From Dermatophagoides farinae (Eukaryota > Arthropoda > Arachnida > Sarcoptiformes > Pyroglyphidae): a stretch of 25,000 nucleotides of DNA. Within the stretch, counting starts at the first letter, position 1. Every line of letters begins with the position of its first letter. The position numbers and the translations under genes were made by a program. Below the pieces are notes generated by a model, which was not told the DNA's origin, searched no databases, and saw only the letters and a program-made list of their open reading frames with translations. The DNA lies in contig NC_134682.1 in NCBI RefSeq assembly GCF_024713945.1, positions 5,210,001-5,235,000 on the forward strand, in the 5' to 3' direction. Shown one piece after another: positions 1 to 8,800 of this stretch.

Positions 1-166
1 TAAAAATATTGAATAAACTTTTATTTTGTTTTCTTATCAACATTTCGTCTAATTAAACTCCCCACTCGGCTTAATTACTGTACAATACTTTATTTTGCAA
101 AACTAAGTTTATTTTTTAGAATAGAATCAAAATCGGGAAAAAACAGAATCGCTGTACATTCCAGTG

Positions 167-192
167 ATTTGGCATCATCTATGATGCCAAAT
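167..192. repeat. 12-bp inverted repeat with 2-nt spacer
   Basis: ATTTGGCATCAT at 167-178 is the exact reverse complement of 181-192, with CT between. It lies in A+T-rich sequence upstream of the candidate host gene. The rest of 1-386 shows no gene. Bases about 65-110 resemble 1955-2005 (CTCGGC, then TAC(T/C)GTACA(A/G)TA), which suggests a related repeat at the left edge. The function of the palindrome is unknown; a dimeric protein-binding site or a transposon scar are both possible. Confidence 0.7.
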
Positions 193-386
193 GATGATAT
201 TAAAGGCATATGGCATCTCTGCAAAACTATATGTTAAAAATTTATTAAAAAATTACACAATGAAAAAATCAAAAAAGAAGGAAAAAATCTTCATCATTAT
301 GAATTATCACATTTTTTTGGCATTTTTTGTTTGTTTTTTTTGAATTTTGATTTTCAATTTTTGAATTTTAATTTTGTTAAAATAGT

Positions 387-416
387 CAGTTGCAAAATAG
401 CAACTGTATATAAAAG
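387..416 (+). promoter_or_regulatory. candidate TATA promoter with adjoining palindrome
   Basis: TATATAAAAG at 407-416 is a good TATA box. It directly abuts a perfect 7-bp inverted repeat (CAGTTGC 387-393, GCAACTG 400-406). A start about 30 bp downstream would give a leader of roughly 100 nt before the ATG at 546, with a short upstream ORF beginning at an ATG near 440. The link to the downstream gene rests on position only. Confidence 0.35.
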
Positions 417-545
417 AAAACACACACTGATACAGACAAATGAATTTTTCTCATTTTTAAATAAAACATTTTTTCAACAAATTTTTGATTCATGATTAAC
501 GATTATAATAATTAACTTTATTTTTGAAAATAAAATGATCAAAAT

Positions 546-1082
546 ATGAACCAGATAAGCAGCGGATATGCAGAATATGAGAATGATTTCGGAAATTTAT
601 TTTATTCAGGTGAAAAGTTCCCTGTAAATTGTGATCACGTGATGGGCTGCAATGGTTCTATTTTTCTGCTTTAAGCGCGTTTATGATTTTCTATTTTCGT
701 TCTAAAATCGATCGATTTTAGAACATTCTAATCACATCGTAAAACTGCGCTATAGAACCAAAATATCACATTTGTAGCCCAGAAATTTTTCCATGATGGA
801 ACGATCGAAGACGGCGCTACAACATGGAAACCGACTATTGCGACCTATACCAACGAGGAAATGGAAACCACCACCACGGTGAATAACAAGTCCCCGGTGA
901 GGGAACGAATTTGGATTGAAGTCGGTGGGATTGTCTTAACTGGCATTACCATTGTCATTGTTTTCTGGTTTTGTTTGAGGATCCTGAAAAGGTGGAAAAC
1001 CGAAGTAATGTACGAGCTTTCATCACCGCCGTCTGATAACGATGATGGAGGAAGCCTGTTCCGATTGTTCTCGGGATATTAA
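546..1082 (+). CDS. candidate two-exon small single-pass membrane protein
   Basis: I propose exons 546-654 and 778-1082 with a 123-nt intron (GT at 655-656, AG at 776-777). The join keeps frame and gives 137 residues. The unspliced alternative for exon 2 is a 73-residue ORF from the ATG at 861. The joined protein begins MNQISSGYAEYEN, has two cysteines in the NCDHVMGCN stretch, then a Thr-rich stalk (METTTT). A hydrophobic span GGIVLTGITIVIVFWFCL follows, then a basic stop-transfer RILKRWK and an acidic/Ser C-terminus ending SGY. That layout suggests one transmembrane helix with a short cytoplasmic tail. I see no clear signal peptide and do not recognise the family. In-frame splicing and a TATA box upstream support it. 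The weak GTTCTA donor and the foldback repeat covering most of the intron argue for caution. An alternative acceptor lies at about 608-609 (TTTATTCAG). Confidence 0.4.
654..759. repeat. 106-bp imperfect foldback (MITE-like)
   Basis: The ends GGTTCTAT (654-661) and ATAGAACC (752-759) are reverse complements. Inside, GCGC-containing segments pair imperfectly, and the centre (699-724) is a perfect 26-bp palindrome around ATCGAT. The foldback coincides with most of the proposed intron of the host gene. No target-site duplication is obvious at its edges (AAT against AAA). It could be a foldback or MITE-like insertion that behaves as an intron, or a palindrome breaking a pseudogene. Confidence 0.6.
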
Positions 1083-1984
1083 ACGAAGAGGAAGATGGCT
1101 AATGCCGTACATTGGAGTTGTAACGTATTTTGTGACGGGAATCGACAGCAGATCGCAACATATGACCGTTTAATCATCAGCAAAGAAAAACAAAAAGACG
1201 AAAGTATAAAAGGGTGGAAAACTCCGTGTCGCGGAGAGTTCTTGTCAAAAATCATCGAGTGAGTATAACCAGTGTTTACCAAGTTTTCATGTTTCTAGTT
1301 GCTCGTGTTCTTGTGATTTCATCTTCTCATGTATTCATGTTTCCTTCAGTATTCCCAACGGACATTGTTAATCAATCCTGGTTTGGCGCGTGAAAATTGA
1401 ATCCTGCATCATCATAACCAAGCATTATCTCGGTCTTACCAAACGAATTGGAGTCATCGTGAATCAAACATTGAATTAACTGATTTTGTGCCTTGTATTT
1501 TTTTCATCTTTATATTCATAATTCTCATCAATATTACTATTAAGAATCAATAAACTATTTCCAAATTGTGTTTGAGTCTCGCGAGTTATTACTGTTACAG
1601 AGTTCCACTTCGTAGAAATTTTGTGATACTCGCTTTGTGTTTCTTTCTTTTTTTTCCAATTTTCTTTTCTTTTCATTTTTCTTTTACTAAATTTGTTACA
1701 ACAATAATACCTGTTTTGTTTGTTTCTTTATATAATCACCTTTAATCGAACCAAAATCTATGTATATCACTTTAATCTGATCAGTCATATTCGAGTTGTT
1801 ATTGCTTATGAAAGGCATTGTGATTTTTACTCGAATAGAGGAGAGACAAGACTCAACTTGTGATTGTATTTGTGTCTATATGTTAATGATTTATTTTTTA
1901 ATAAAATATTTGAAATAAAAACTTTGTTGGTTCTTCGTGTCTTGTTGCTCTGTGTCCCTCTCGGCCTACTTACCGTACAGTATC
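1083..1984. other. A+T-rich stretch without a convincing gene
   Basis: No ORF here looks coding. A second TATA-like box, TATAAAAG, sits at 1205-1212. It is followed by a small CTCCG/CGGAG hairpin near 1222-1236, a donor-like GTGAGT at about 1259, and an acceptor-like TTCCTTCAG ending at about 1349. That could be the 5' end of a spliced transcript, but no reading frame follows. The remainder is T-rich simple sequence. Confidence 0.3.
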
Positions 1985-2466
1985 CTTTTATTTGCTACTG
2001 TATCTATTTAAACAGTAGCGATTTTGTTTTGATACTTTTTTTGGATAAAAATAAAAAGATACATTTATTTGCTACTTTTAAGTTGATACATTTTATTTGC
2101 TACAGTATCATTTTAAAATTGGATACAGTAACTGTTTCAATCAAACGTAGTTGTTGCAAATTTTTTTGATACATTTCTAATTGCAACAGTATCTTTTTTG
2201 TATCAATATTATTCGTTACTGTATAATTGTATCTATTTTTGGCTACTGTATCGATAAAAATTGCTACAGTATCATTTTTGTTTCATTTTTTTGCTACTGT
2301 ATCAAAATTTTTTTTTTTTTGCTACTGTATCAATTTCCAATTGCTACTGTATCAATTTCAAATTGCTACTGTATCAAATTTTTTTTGCTACAGTATCTCA
2401 TTTGTATCAAATTTTTTTGATACATTTTAAATTGCTACTGTATCAATTTTTTTTTTGCTACATTTG
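1985..2466. repeat. GCTACTGTATC satellite-like array
   Basis: The word TTGCTACTGTATCAAT (with variants GCTACAGTATC and GATACAGTA) recurs more than ten times, separated by T-rich spacers of variable length. In the best part (about 2290-2400) monomers are roughly 22 bp. Some copies are inverted (GATACATTT, GATACAGTAAC). Open frames across this stretch are by-products of the repeat. Confidence 0.8.
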
Positions 2467-2521
2467 AGGTTTATTTAAACCTCACCAATTGTCTTCCTAA
2501 TTCTAAGGTTTATTTAAACCT
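2465..2521. repeat. pair of identical-core palindromes
   Basis: AGGTTTATTTAAACCT occurs twice, 2467-2482 and 2506-2521. Each is an inverted repeat with an ATTT loop, and the first extends to TGAGGTTT/AAACCTCA. They mark the right edge of the satellite, just before the sequence leading into the telomere-like array. Confidence 0.7.
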
Positions 2522-2647
2522 CACTATATAATAGCCATAGTTTTGCCGGAATCGACTGTTTTGTGAATATTTAATTGTTTTTCGATATTAATGCAATGAA
2601 CTGCTCGGATATTTACACAATGATTATCGGTGGCCATATTCCCGGGA

Positions 2648-2701
2648 GGACAATCGAGCAAAACCTCACGAGCGAAGCTCGTGACGGTTTTGCGATGGTC
2701 C
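2648..2701 (-). repeat. telomeric hairpin unit, subtelomeric copy
   Basis: The stem is built as GGAC/GTCC, ATCG/CGAT, CAAAACC/GGTTTTG and CACGAGC/GCTCGTG around a GAA triloop. Three more copies lie in the 3' UTRs of E1 and E3. Relative to those, this copy has A-T where they have C-G next to the AAACC/GGTTT stem, which is a compensatory change. CCCGGAGG and TTAGG follow immediately on the right. Strand is given by analogy with the E1 and E3 copies, as the hairpin is nearly symmetric. Confidence 0.75.
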
Positions 2702-2705
2702 CGGA

Positions 2706-2715
2706 GGTTAGGTTT

Positions 2716-2718
<3 letters not shown>
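2706..2718 (+). repeat. short TTAGG telomere-type tract
   Basis: GGTTAGGTTTAGG directly precedes the first poly-T tract. It is the leftmost TTAGG tract and marks the boundary between host flank and telomere-like array. Confidence 0.75.
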
Positions 2719-2754
<36 letters not shown>

Positions 2755-3227
2755 AAAATTAATTTATTGGCTGCTTTAAAATAGGCGGCAATGGCCACCA
2801 ATCAAAACGATGAATGGATCTCAATACAATGAAGTGTGTCGATGGCAATGAGAATAAAATAATAAAAAAAAAAAAATAAATAAATAAATAAACAAACCCA
2901 ACATGCATAGAATATAAAAATAAATAAATAAATAAATAAATGAATAAATATGAATGAATAAATATGTGTCCTGTGGATGCATGTTGGGGTGTATGTCTGT
3001 AATATAATTGTGTGTGTGTGTATCTGCAGCGTGTCCTATGTGGATATCTGTGTGAATGTGCTTGCATGCATCTAAGCATCCTATTGTTCAGACGGACGGA
3101 GCAGACAGTAAGCGAAGCGATGCGCACGACTTCAACTCCTGGCTATTTTTAGCATCCTCGTAAGCAGGTAAATCCTACGTTACGCCGCGTCCCAATATTC
3201 AGCTTCTGTGTCCTATGTGATGTGGTG
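2719..3227 (-). mobile_element. E_A: 5'-truncated non-LTR retrotransposon, 3' UTR only
   Basis: A 32-nt poly-T (2719-2750) is the poly(A) tail of a - strand element. AATAAA lies just upstream in sense orientation (TTTATT near 2763), and the conserved 3' box GCGGCAATGGCCA is at 2785-2797. Then come (TAAA)n simple repeats and GT-rich tracts (about 3007-3060). The body ends at TTAGG at 3228, so only about 480 nt of 3' UTR remain and no coding sequence. The box variant and the (TAAA)n stretch match E2 best, so it probably belongs to the E2 lineage. Confidence 0.75.
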
Positions 3228-3242
3228 TTAGGTTAGGTTAGG
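3228..3242 (+). repeat. TTAGG x3
   Basis: Three perfect TTAGG units lie between the truncated 5' end of E_A and the poly-T of E1. Confidence 0.85.
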
Positions 3243-3956
3243 TTTTTTTTTTTTTTTTTTTTAAAAACTAATATTTATTTGCAATAAAAAAAAGATCGGC
3301 AAATGGCCAATCCAGAAAATCAATACAAACATAAAAATAAGGCGATAGACGCCGGAAATCAATGAAAATGAAAGAAAAATGAAAAAAACAAAAATAAAAT
3401 AAAAGAAAAAAAGCCTAACTAATAAAAAATAAAAATTTGAATAAAGGCTTATTCCAAAAAATGTGTAAATTATCCTGTGTGTGTGAAAAACAAAGAAATC
3501 CAACAGAGCGTGTGTGTCCGGTGTGATTCTGTGTATTGTGTAGCTCTGTTGGTGTGAGTGTGTACAAGTGTGGTGTGTATGGCTGTGTGTGATTGATGTG
3601 GTCGAACGTCGGAGACCGAAAGCAATGTTGAAATGAAACTTGATTGATTTCATACGACCGATCCCCATAGGCTGTTGCGAATACGAAGACTTTATGGCCA
3701 AGAAAACGTTTATATACTCGATTGGTGGAAAAAATTTTTGATGATGATGACTTTTCGATGGTGATCATAGCAAAAATTTGGATGAACTTGACTGCAGAAT
3801 TGTGATTGATATATTGCCAAAGTACATTGTTGATGGATGAATTTCGATTGTTGCTCAGTATCGATTTTGTTGTTGTTGATTGACGATTTTTTTCATTTTT
3901 GGTTCGTCATACATTCGACCACGTTGTATTTTTAGGATTTTCAAATTGCCGTCCAT

Positions 3957-4815
3957 CTGTGATATTTTAGGATTAACCAATTGAATTATTTGATGATGAT
4001 GAATTATTTTTCCATTTTAGTTCAAGCCGACTGAAATAAAGATAAGTAACCAGAATATATGATGATGATCTTAGAATTGAAATTGTTTTTCTTTTTAACC
4101 CGCCCAGATAATTGTTGATACGTGTAACATGGAACCGACTGTGATATTTATGAAACCCACTCCAAGAAAAACAATTGCATTGTCGGTCCAGAGTGATTAG
4201 TGAAACACGTGAACCAAATTCGTTTTTAACCCGCCCGATTTTGATGATGGTGATGGTCGCCAAGAATATGCCACTGTGATATTAGGATTTTCAAATTTAG
4301 ATATATCAAATTTAGTTGATTTTAGGATTTTCAAATTTCTGTGATATTCTCCAATTATTTGCCGAATTTTTTGTTGTGTTCAATTATTGATCGATTCGTA
4401 ATGAGATATTTTTTTTAAAATATTTAGCCAGCCAACTGTGATATTAGGTAATTATCAAATTTTCAATTTTAAATTATTCGATTTTAACTTGCAACTGTTT
4501 TTATCCCGCCCAAAAGTAGATACTCGAAATGATTCATTGAAACTGGAGCCGTTTGTGATACTTAGATGAAACCCGCCCGTAAAAAAACAATTGCGATGAC
4601 GAACCAGGATGATCAGTGAAAAACGTGGAATTCACTCTAAAAATCAGCTGTGATATATTATGATTTTCAAATTAAGATTTTAGCCAGTTTGTTTTTGCTT
4701 TCTTGTATTTATCGTTTTTAGCCCGCCCGATTATGACAATGATGATGGTGATCGCCAGGATATGCCACTGTGATATTAGGATTTTCAAATTTAGAATTAT
4801 CAAATTTAGGATTAT
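3957..4815. repeat. imperfect repeated modules in E1 3' UTR
   Basis: Three words recur. CTGTGATATT, often followed by AGG and ATTTTCAAATT, occurs near 3957, 4137, 4274, 4343, 4436, 4646 and 4769. ACCCGCCC or a close variant preceded by TTTTT occurs near 4100, 4226, 4503 and 4721, with a further copy near 4574. A longer module with GATGATGGTGAT, CGCCA and ATATGCCACTGTGATATTAGG occurs at about 4226-4300 and again at about 4721-4800. Spacing of the long module is about 495 nt, so the region probably grew by duplication. Confidence 0.6.
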
Positions 4816-5275
4816 AAAATTTTTTAGGATTTTCAATTTCAGACTAGGATTGACCAATTTTCTTCTATTTGTACGTTACTGACCACCCGATATTATTTGG
4901 AACCGATATGATGATATATTTCAATTATGATGGAAGCTGGTGATATGTCGACTCGTTTTGAGAGATAATTCGAGAGAATGCCAATATTTGTTATGATGAT
5001 TATGATTATTCGATGTAAAATATATACGGAATCAATATTGTAAATTTTTACCAGAAATCTAGGTCCAGGTACCCGATTATGATTCACGAATTCATTTGTT
5101 GAAAAAAAAATGTGGCTAACTAGCCGGCATGGATGGATAAAAATAATGAGCAATGTAAACAAACAAACTGCACATGCTCAGATTTGCTCATATGCTTGAA
5201 TGGCCACTGTTTCATGTTATTCGGTAATAATGCTTCAAGTATCATCCTATGACCATGGAAACAACCGCATCGCAA

Positions 5276-5313
5276 CGGTAGCTGTTTACGGTGGCTAGCC
5301 CTGGGACCGTTGG
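5276..5313 (-). other. conserved two-stem motif, E1 copy
   Basis: The outer stem is CAACGGT/ACCGTTG and the inner stem TAGC/GCTA, with loop GTTTACGG and CCCT between. Equivalent motifs are at 15233-15269, 22803-22843 and 23051-23092, with different bases but preserved pairing. It sits about 2.0 kb from the poly(A), as in the other elements. It is probably a structured RNA element of the 3' UTR. The coding strand is assumed. Confidence 0.65.
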
Positions 5314-5491
5314 AGCACGAAACCACCTGTAGGCCCTATGTTGTGTATTCTGTTTGTGTGTGTAGGTCTGTAACAGCTGTTGTGTCCGATGTTTGTGTGT
5401 TTACAGAGGTGGTGATAAAAATTCTGTATGTTAAAAACGATGGAGAGCTGATGTGTTGTGTCGGTGGTGATCGTTGTTGTGATGGCCATAG

Positions 5492-5642
5492 TCGATGTGC
5501 GCCCTAACCCGATACTGGTACTGTTGTGTGTGTGGAAACAACAAAATGATAATGTCTGTATTTATGTGTGATGCACATTGTATACCAGTAGTGTCGAATT
5601 CACTAGAATAATTGGTGTAGGTTAGGTTAGGGCGCACATCGA
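5492..5642. repeat. long-range 18-bp inverted repeat
   Basis: TCGATGTGCGCCCTAACC (5492-5509) is the exact reverse complement of 5625-5642, with a 115-nt loop. The right arm includes TTAGGG and the base of the first hairpin unit, so the two structures compete for the same bases. E3 has the same arrangement (23023-23035 with 23260-23272, 12 of 13 matching). Confidence 0.75.
5622..5631 (+). repeat. two interstitial TTAGG units inside E1 3' UTR
   Basis: TTAGGTTAGG directly precedes the first hairpin unit. As a short telomere-type tract inside an element it may be a scar of an earlier junction or part of the 3' UTR itself. E3 has one TTAGG at 23332-23336 on the other side of its hairpin. Confidence 0.7.
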
Positions 5643-5686
5643 GCCAAACCTCACGAGCTTTGCTCGTGATGGTTTGGCGATGTCCC
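5630..5686 (-). repeat. telomeric hairpin unit, E1 copy 1
   Basis: The stems are GGG/CCC, ACATCG/CGATGT, CCAAACC/GGTTTGG and CACGAGC/GCTCGTG with a TTT triloop. It lies 135 nt beyond the ORF2 stop in sense orientation and is followed on the right by a second copy after the link GGAGAAGTGC. Confidence 0.8.
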
Positions 5687-5696
5687 GGAGAAGTGC

Positions 5697-5744
5697 ACTT
5701 CAAGCCAAACCTCACGAGCTATGCTCGTGATGGTTTGGCGAGGT
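5697..5744 (-). repeat. telomeric hairpin unit, E1 copy 2
   Basis: The stems are ACTTC/GAGGT (one T-G pair), GCCAAACC/GGTTTGGC and CACGAGC/GCTCGTG with a TAT triloop. It is a tandem copy of the preceding unit (period about 66 bp), with the outer stem changed on both sides so pairing is kept. Confidence 0.8.
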
Positions 5745-5820
5745 CCCGGAGGACGCACTTCCCAGGCGAAGCGACCTCAGCCATCCGTGAATCGATAATT
5801 TGTAGTCGAGCAGTTGGCAC

Positions 5821-8800
5821 TCACGGTGGCCGTAATTGATGAATTGCGTTACGGTTCACGTCTGCAAAAATCGCTATGTTAGCATAGAAAATGGCCCTCT
5901 TCTCGATTTTCGATATTGGATCGGTGGTTGTTCTGGAGGCCAGCCAGAAATCGTTTCGCAGACGGTTGAGCATCGGGCAATCATTGATCAGGTGTGGCAC
6001 ATCCTGGACCGGGAAGCCGCAGATACAGGCAATATCGTATGAAATTCCGAATCTGGCCAAATAGCTCCCAAACTGGCCATGTCCAGTTAGAGTCTGCGTA
6101 AGGAACCTGTTGATCACCCTGGAAAATTGTCTAGCGTCGCCCAGCTGTGGACAAATTGTTTTAATGGTGGTTCCAAACCTGTCATTTGTATATTTGTTAT
6201 TCCATTCGGCCAGCATATCCCTTCGTTCCAACTTTTTGATGACATTCAGCTGAATTCGGTCGTAATCATAATTCCTGTTCCGGTGCTTGCCGGTTCGTCT
6301 AGCCAATTGTTTCAAATTACGATACCATCTATTTTCTCGATCAACTTTATGCCACATAATCGTAATGTTGTTGTTTGCCATTGTGGTGATGATGTTAGCC
6401 AGCCGTTGTGTCTTTCTATGGTCGATACGCTTTAGATGTTGGACAGTGCCGATGTTGTTTGTCATGATGTACGTTGCTTGTTGACCCAGATTTACCGATG
6501 ACCATTCAATTGCCATAGAAATACAAAAGAAATCAGCCTGTTGCAAAGTACAATAAACTGGTAGCCGATAACTTTTGGTGATGATTCGATTATTTTGATT
6601 AAAGGCCATAAAAGCCGTGCCAATACCATGGTTTGTTAAAATCGATTTCATGAAGATTCTGATTGGAGGGAATACGGCCGGTTCACGTAAAATGAAATTG
6701 ATTCGTACATCAGCGGATGACTCTCTAACTTCTTCAATATCGACCGGTATATCAGAATCAAGATGGCTGTATAGCTTGGTCACTCTAGCATTTACAACTG
6801 TTGCACGATAATTGATCAGTAGGTCGATTAGTGGGAAATCAGCTATGGCTGAAGTGGCAATGATCGGTGCTGTTCGGTATGCCATGGTGGCTTTTTGTGC
6901 CATTGGTTTGAGCATTTGTCGAAGTTCTTTGATCACGTGTTGATATTGCACAGCTCGACGCGTAACGACGGCTCCATATGCGATAATAGGCTCGATGATA
7001 CAGTGATGGATGAGCTGGAGCACGCGTGGTCCTAGGCCATATGTTTTACGTGCAATTGAATTGACCGCCCTGTAAACTTTGACCGCTTTTGAGACGGCAT
7101 AGTGTATATGTGGCCGATAATCTAGTCGGTGATCAAAAATTACGCCAAGAATTTTCATTTGTTCAACCGGTTTGATTTCGATGCCATTCATGATTACCGG
7201 GCTATAGATTGGCCTATTGATTCTCCTGGTGACGAACATCACTTGTGTCTTGGCTTCAGAGAAGGTCAGTTTGCATTTTGCTCCCCATTCATATGCCAAT
7301 TTTAAGACATTATTGATTTTTATCGGCAAATACGTTTGACATTTACTCGATACGATAATGGCAATGTCGTCCGCATACGCCTGCATTTTAATGTCGGGAC
7401 CCAGATTTTTCATCAGTAAATTGTTCACCACAATATTCCAGTTTAGTGGGCCCAACATTGAACCCTGGACGACACCACGGTTTGTTTCTTTGCAGAATGA
7501 TACCCCGCCATGGCTACCACAAATTCTTCTATCCATTTGGTAATTGGCCATTGTTTTTATCAAGTATATGGGCGTCCTGTAATCGATCAACTGGTTTATT
7601 ATGAAAGGATGCCAGGCATGATCAAATGCCCCTCTGATGTCCAACGAAATTAGAGCCACATGATTGTTGGATGCCATAGCCGATTCGATGTCCCTATTCA
7701 GATTATAAACAGCATGGTCTGTGGACCTACCTGCAACGAAACCAAACTGGCTTGTTGACAGATGCCCATTATTCAACAGGTGGCCAGAAATTCTGTTTGC
7801 TATGATTCGTTCGAAAGCCTTTCCCATTGTTGATAAAAGACCAATTGGTCTATAGGCATTTGTCTTTGAATAATCGTCCTTGCCAGGTTTTGGAATGATT
7901 CGAACAATGGCCGTTTTCCACACGTATGGCATATAATTCAGCCTTAGACAAGCATTATAGATGGCAAGAAGAATTTCCGGAAATGATATCCACAGGTTTT
8001 TCAAGATTTTCGGTGAGATGCCGTCATAACCAGGTGCTGTACCGTCTTTGAATTTCGTGATTGCTCTATGTAGTTCATGCATCGATATTGGCGGTGGTGA
8101 GATAACGGTGTGGTTTTTTCGTAACCAGAGATCGATATAGCGACGTAAAGATTTTTGTTCATCAGTATCGTTGTCAATGTCATCGGTGGGAAATAGAGCA
8201 TCGACCAGTTTGATTGTGGATTCAGCCGGACTATTTGTTCCATCAATAGTTTTGACAATCACGTGGCCACTGTTTTTAATAAGACGGGAGACTTTCTGAA
8301 AACAGTTCGCTTGTCCTTCCCCGTTTATGTGTTTGTCAAATGCTTTGAATTTCAGATTTTGAAGATGATCCCTATATTGTTGCCGCAGTTGTTGGAATTC
8401 ATTCTTGTATCGTTGAAGAGCCAGCTGATTGTAACATTGGCGAATTTTTCGATATACTTGACGCTGTTTGATCACAATTTGTCGAAGCTCGTTATCTTTA
8501 TGCCAGGTATCACATCTAGTTCTTTTATTGATATATTTCGCACAGAATTTATCGCATGTTTGCTGGACAATGTTGGTGAAGATGGCGATGACAAGGTCCA
8601 GTTGTTGACGGTCATCAATGCTGTCGATATCGTCACAGGTAATACTATGGCCATCTAGCCCGTTACCAATCTCTGATGACCAAGCAGACCAATCTATATT
8701 GGCTGTACTCCACCTGACCGTCGTTCCACTGTCTGAGGATGTTAATCTGATATTGTTTATAACAGTGATTATTGGTCGATGGTCACTATTGTGGATGTCA

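Larger units (their letters stand above)
3263..5820 (-). other. E1 3' UTR
   Basis: This is 2.56 kb of noncoding sequence. From the poly(A) inward it holds AATAAA, the conserved 3' box (GATCGGCAAATGGCCAATCC, 3294-3313) and GT/CA tracts (about 3475-3590). Then come TGATGAT-rich sequence, repeated modules (3957-4815), a two-stem motif (5276-5313), a second GT tract (5340-5405), a long inverted repeat and two hairpin units (5630-5744). The first 1.06 kb is nearly identical to E_b (19600-20637). Open frames here are Thr/His-rich or hydrophobic products of GT and A/T simple sequence, and I do not treat them as genes. Confidence 0.7.

Noticed and set aside
1205..1349. Second TATA box with donor and acceptor as a separate gene
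   Set aside because: No coding frame follows the would-be acceptor, so I list it only as a possible promoter within a gene-free stretch.
2181..2467. Three overlapping + strand frames in the satellite
   Set aside because: Repetitive Tyr/Cys/Phe/Val peptides in several frames at once are a by-product of the GCTACTGTATC repeat.
3261..3768. His/Thr-rich frames of 117-146 residues in the E1 3' UTR (also 12475-12785, 13418-13808, 19549-20033)
   Set aside because: They translate GT/CA tracts and poly-T. The closely matching copy E_b is shifted by indels, so there is no sign of selection on the frame.
5276..5313. Hammerhead or other known self-cleaving ribozyme at the two-stem motif
   Set aside because: The CTGATGA and GAAA cores of a hammerhead are not present in the right arrangement, and I could not match the loops to HDV-like or twister consensus by eye.
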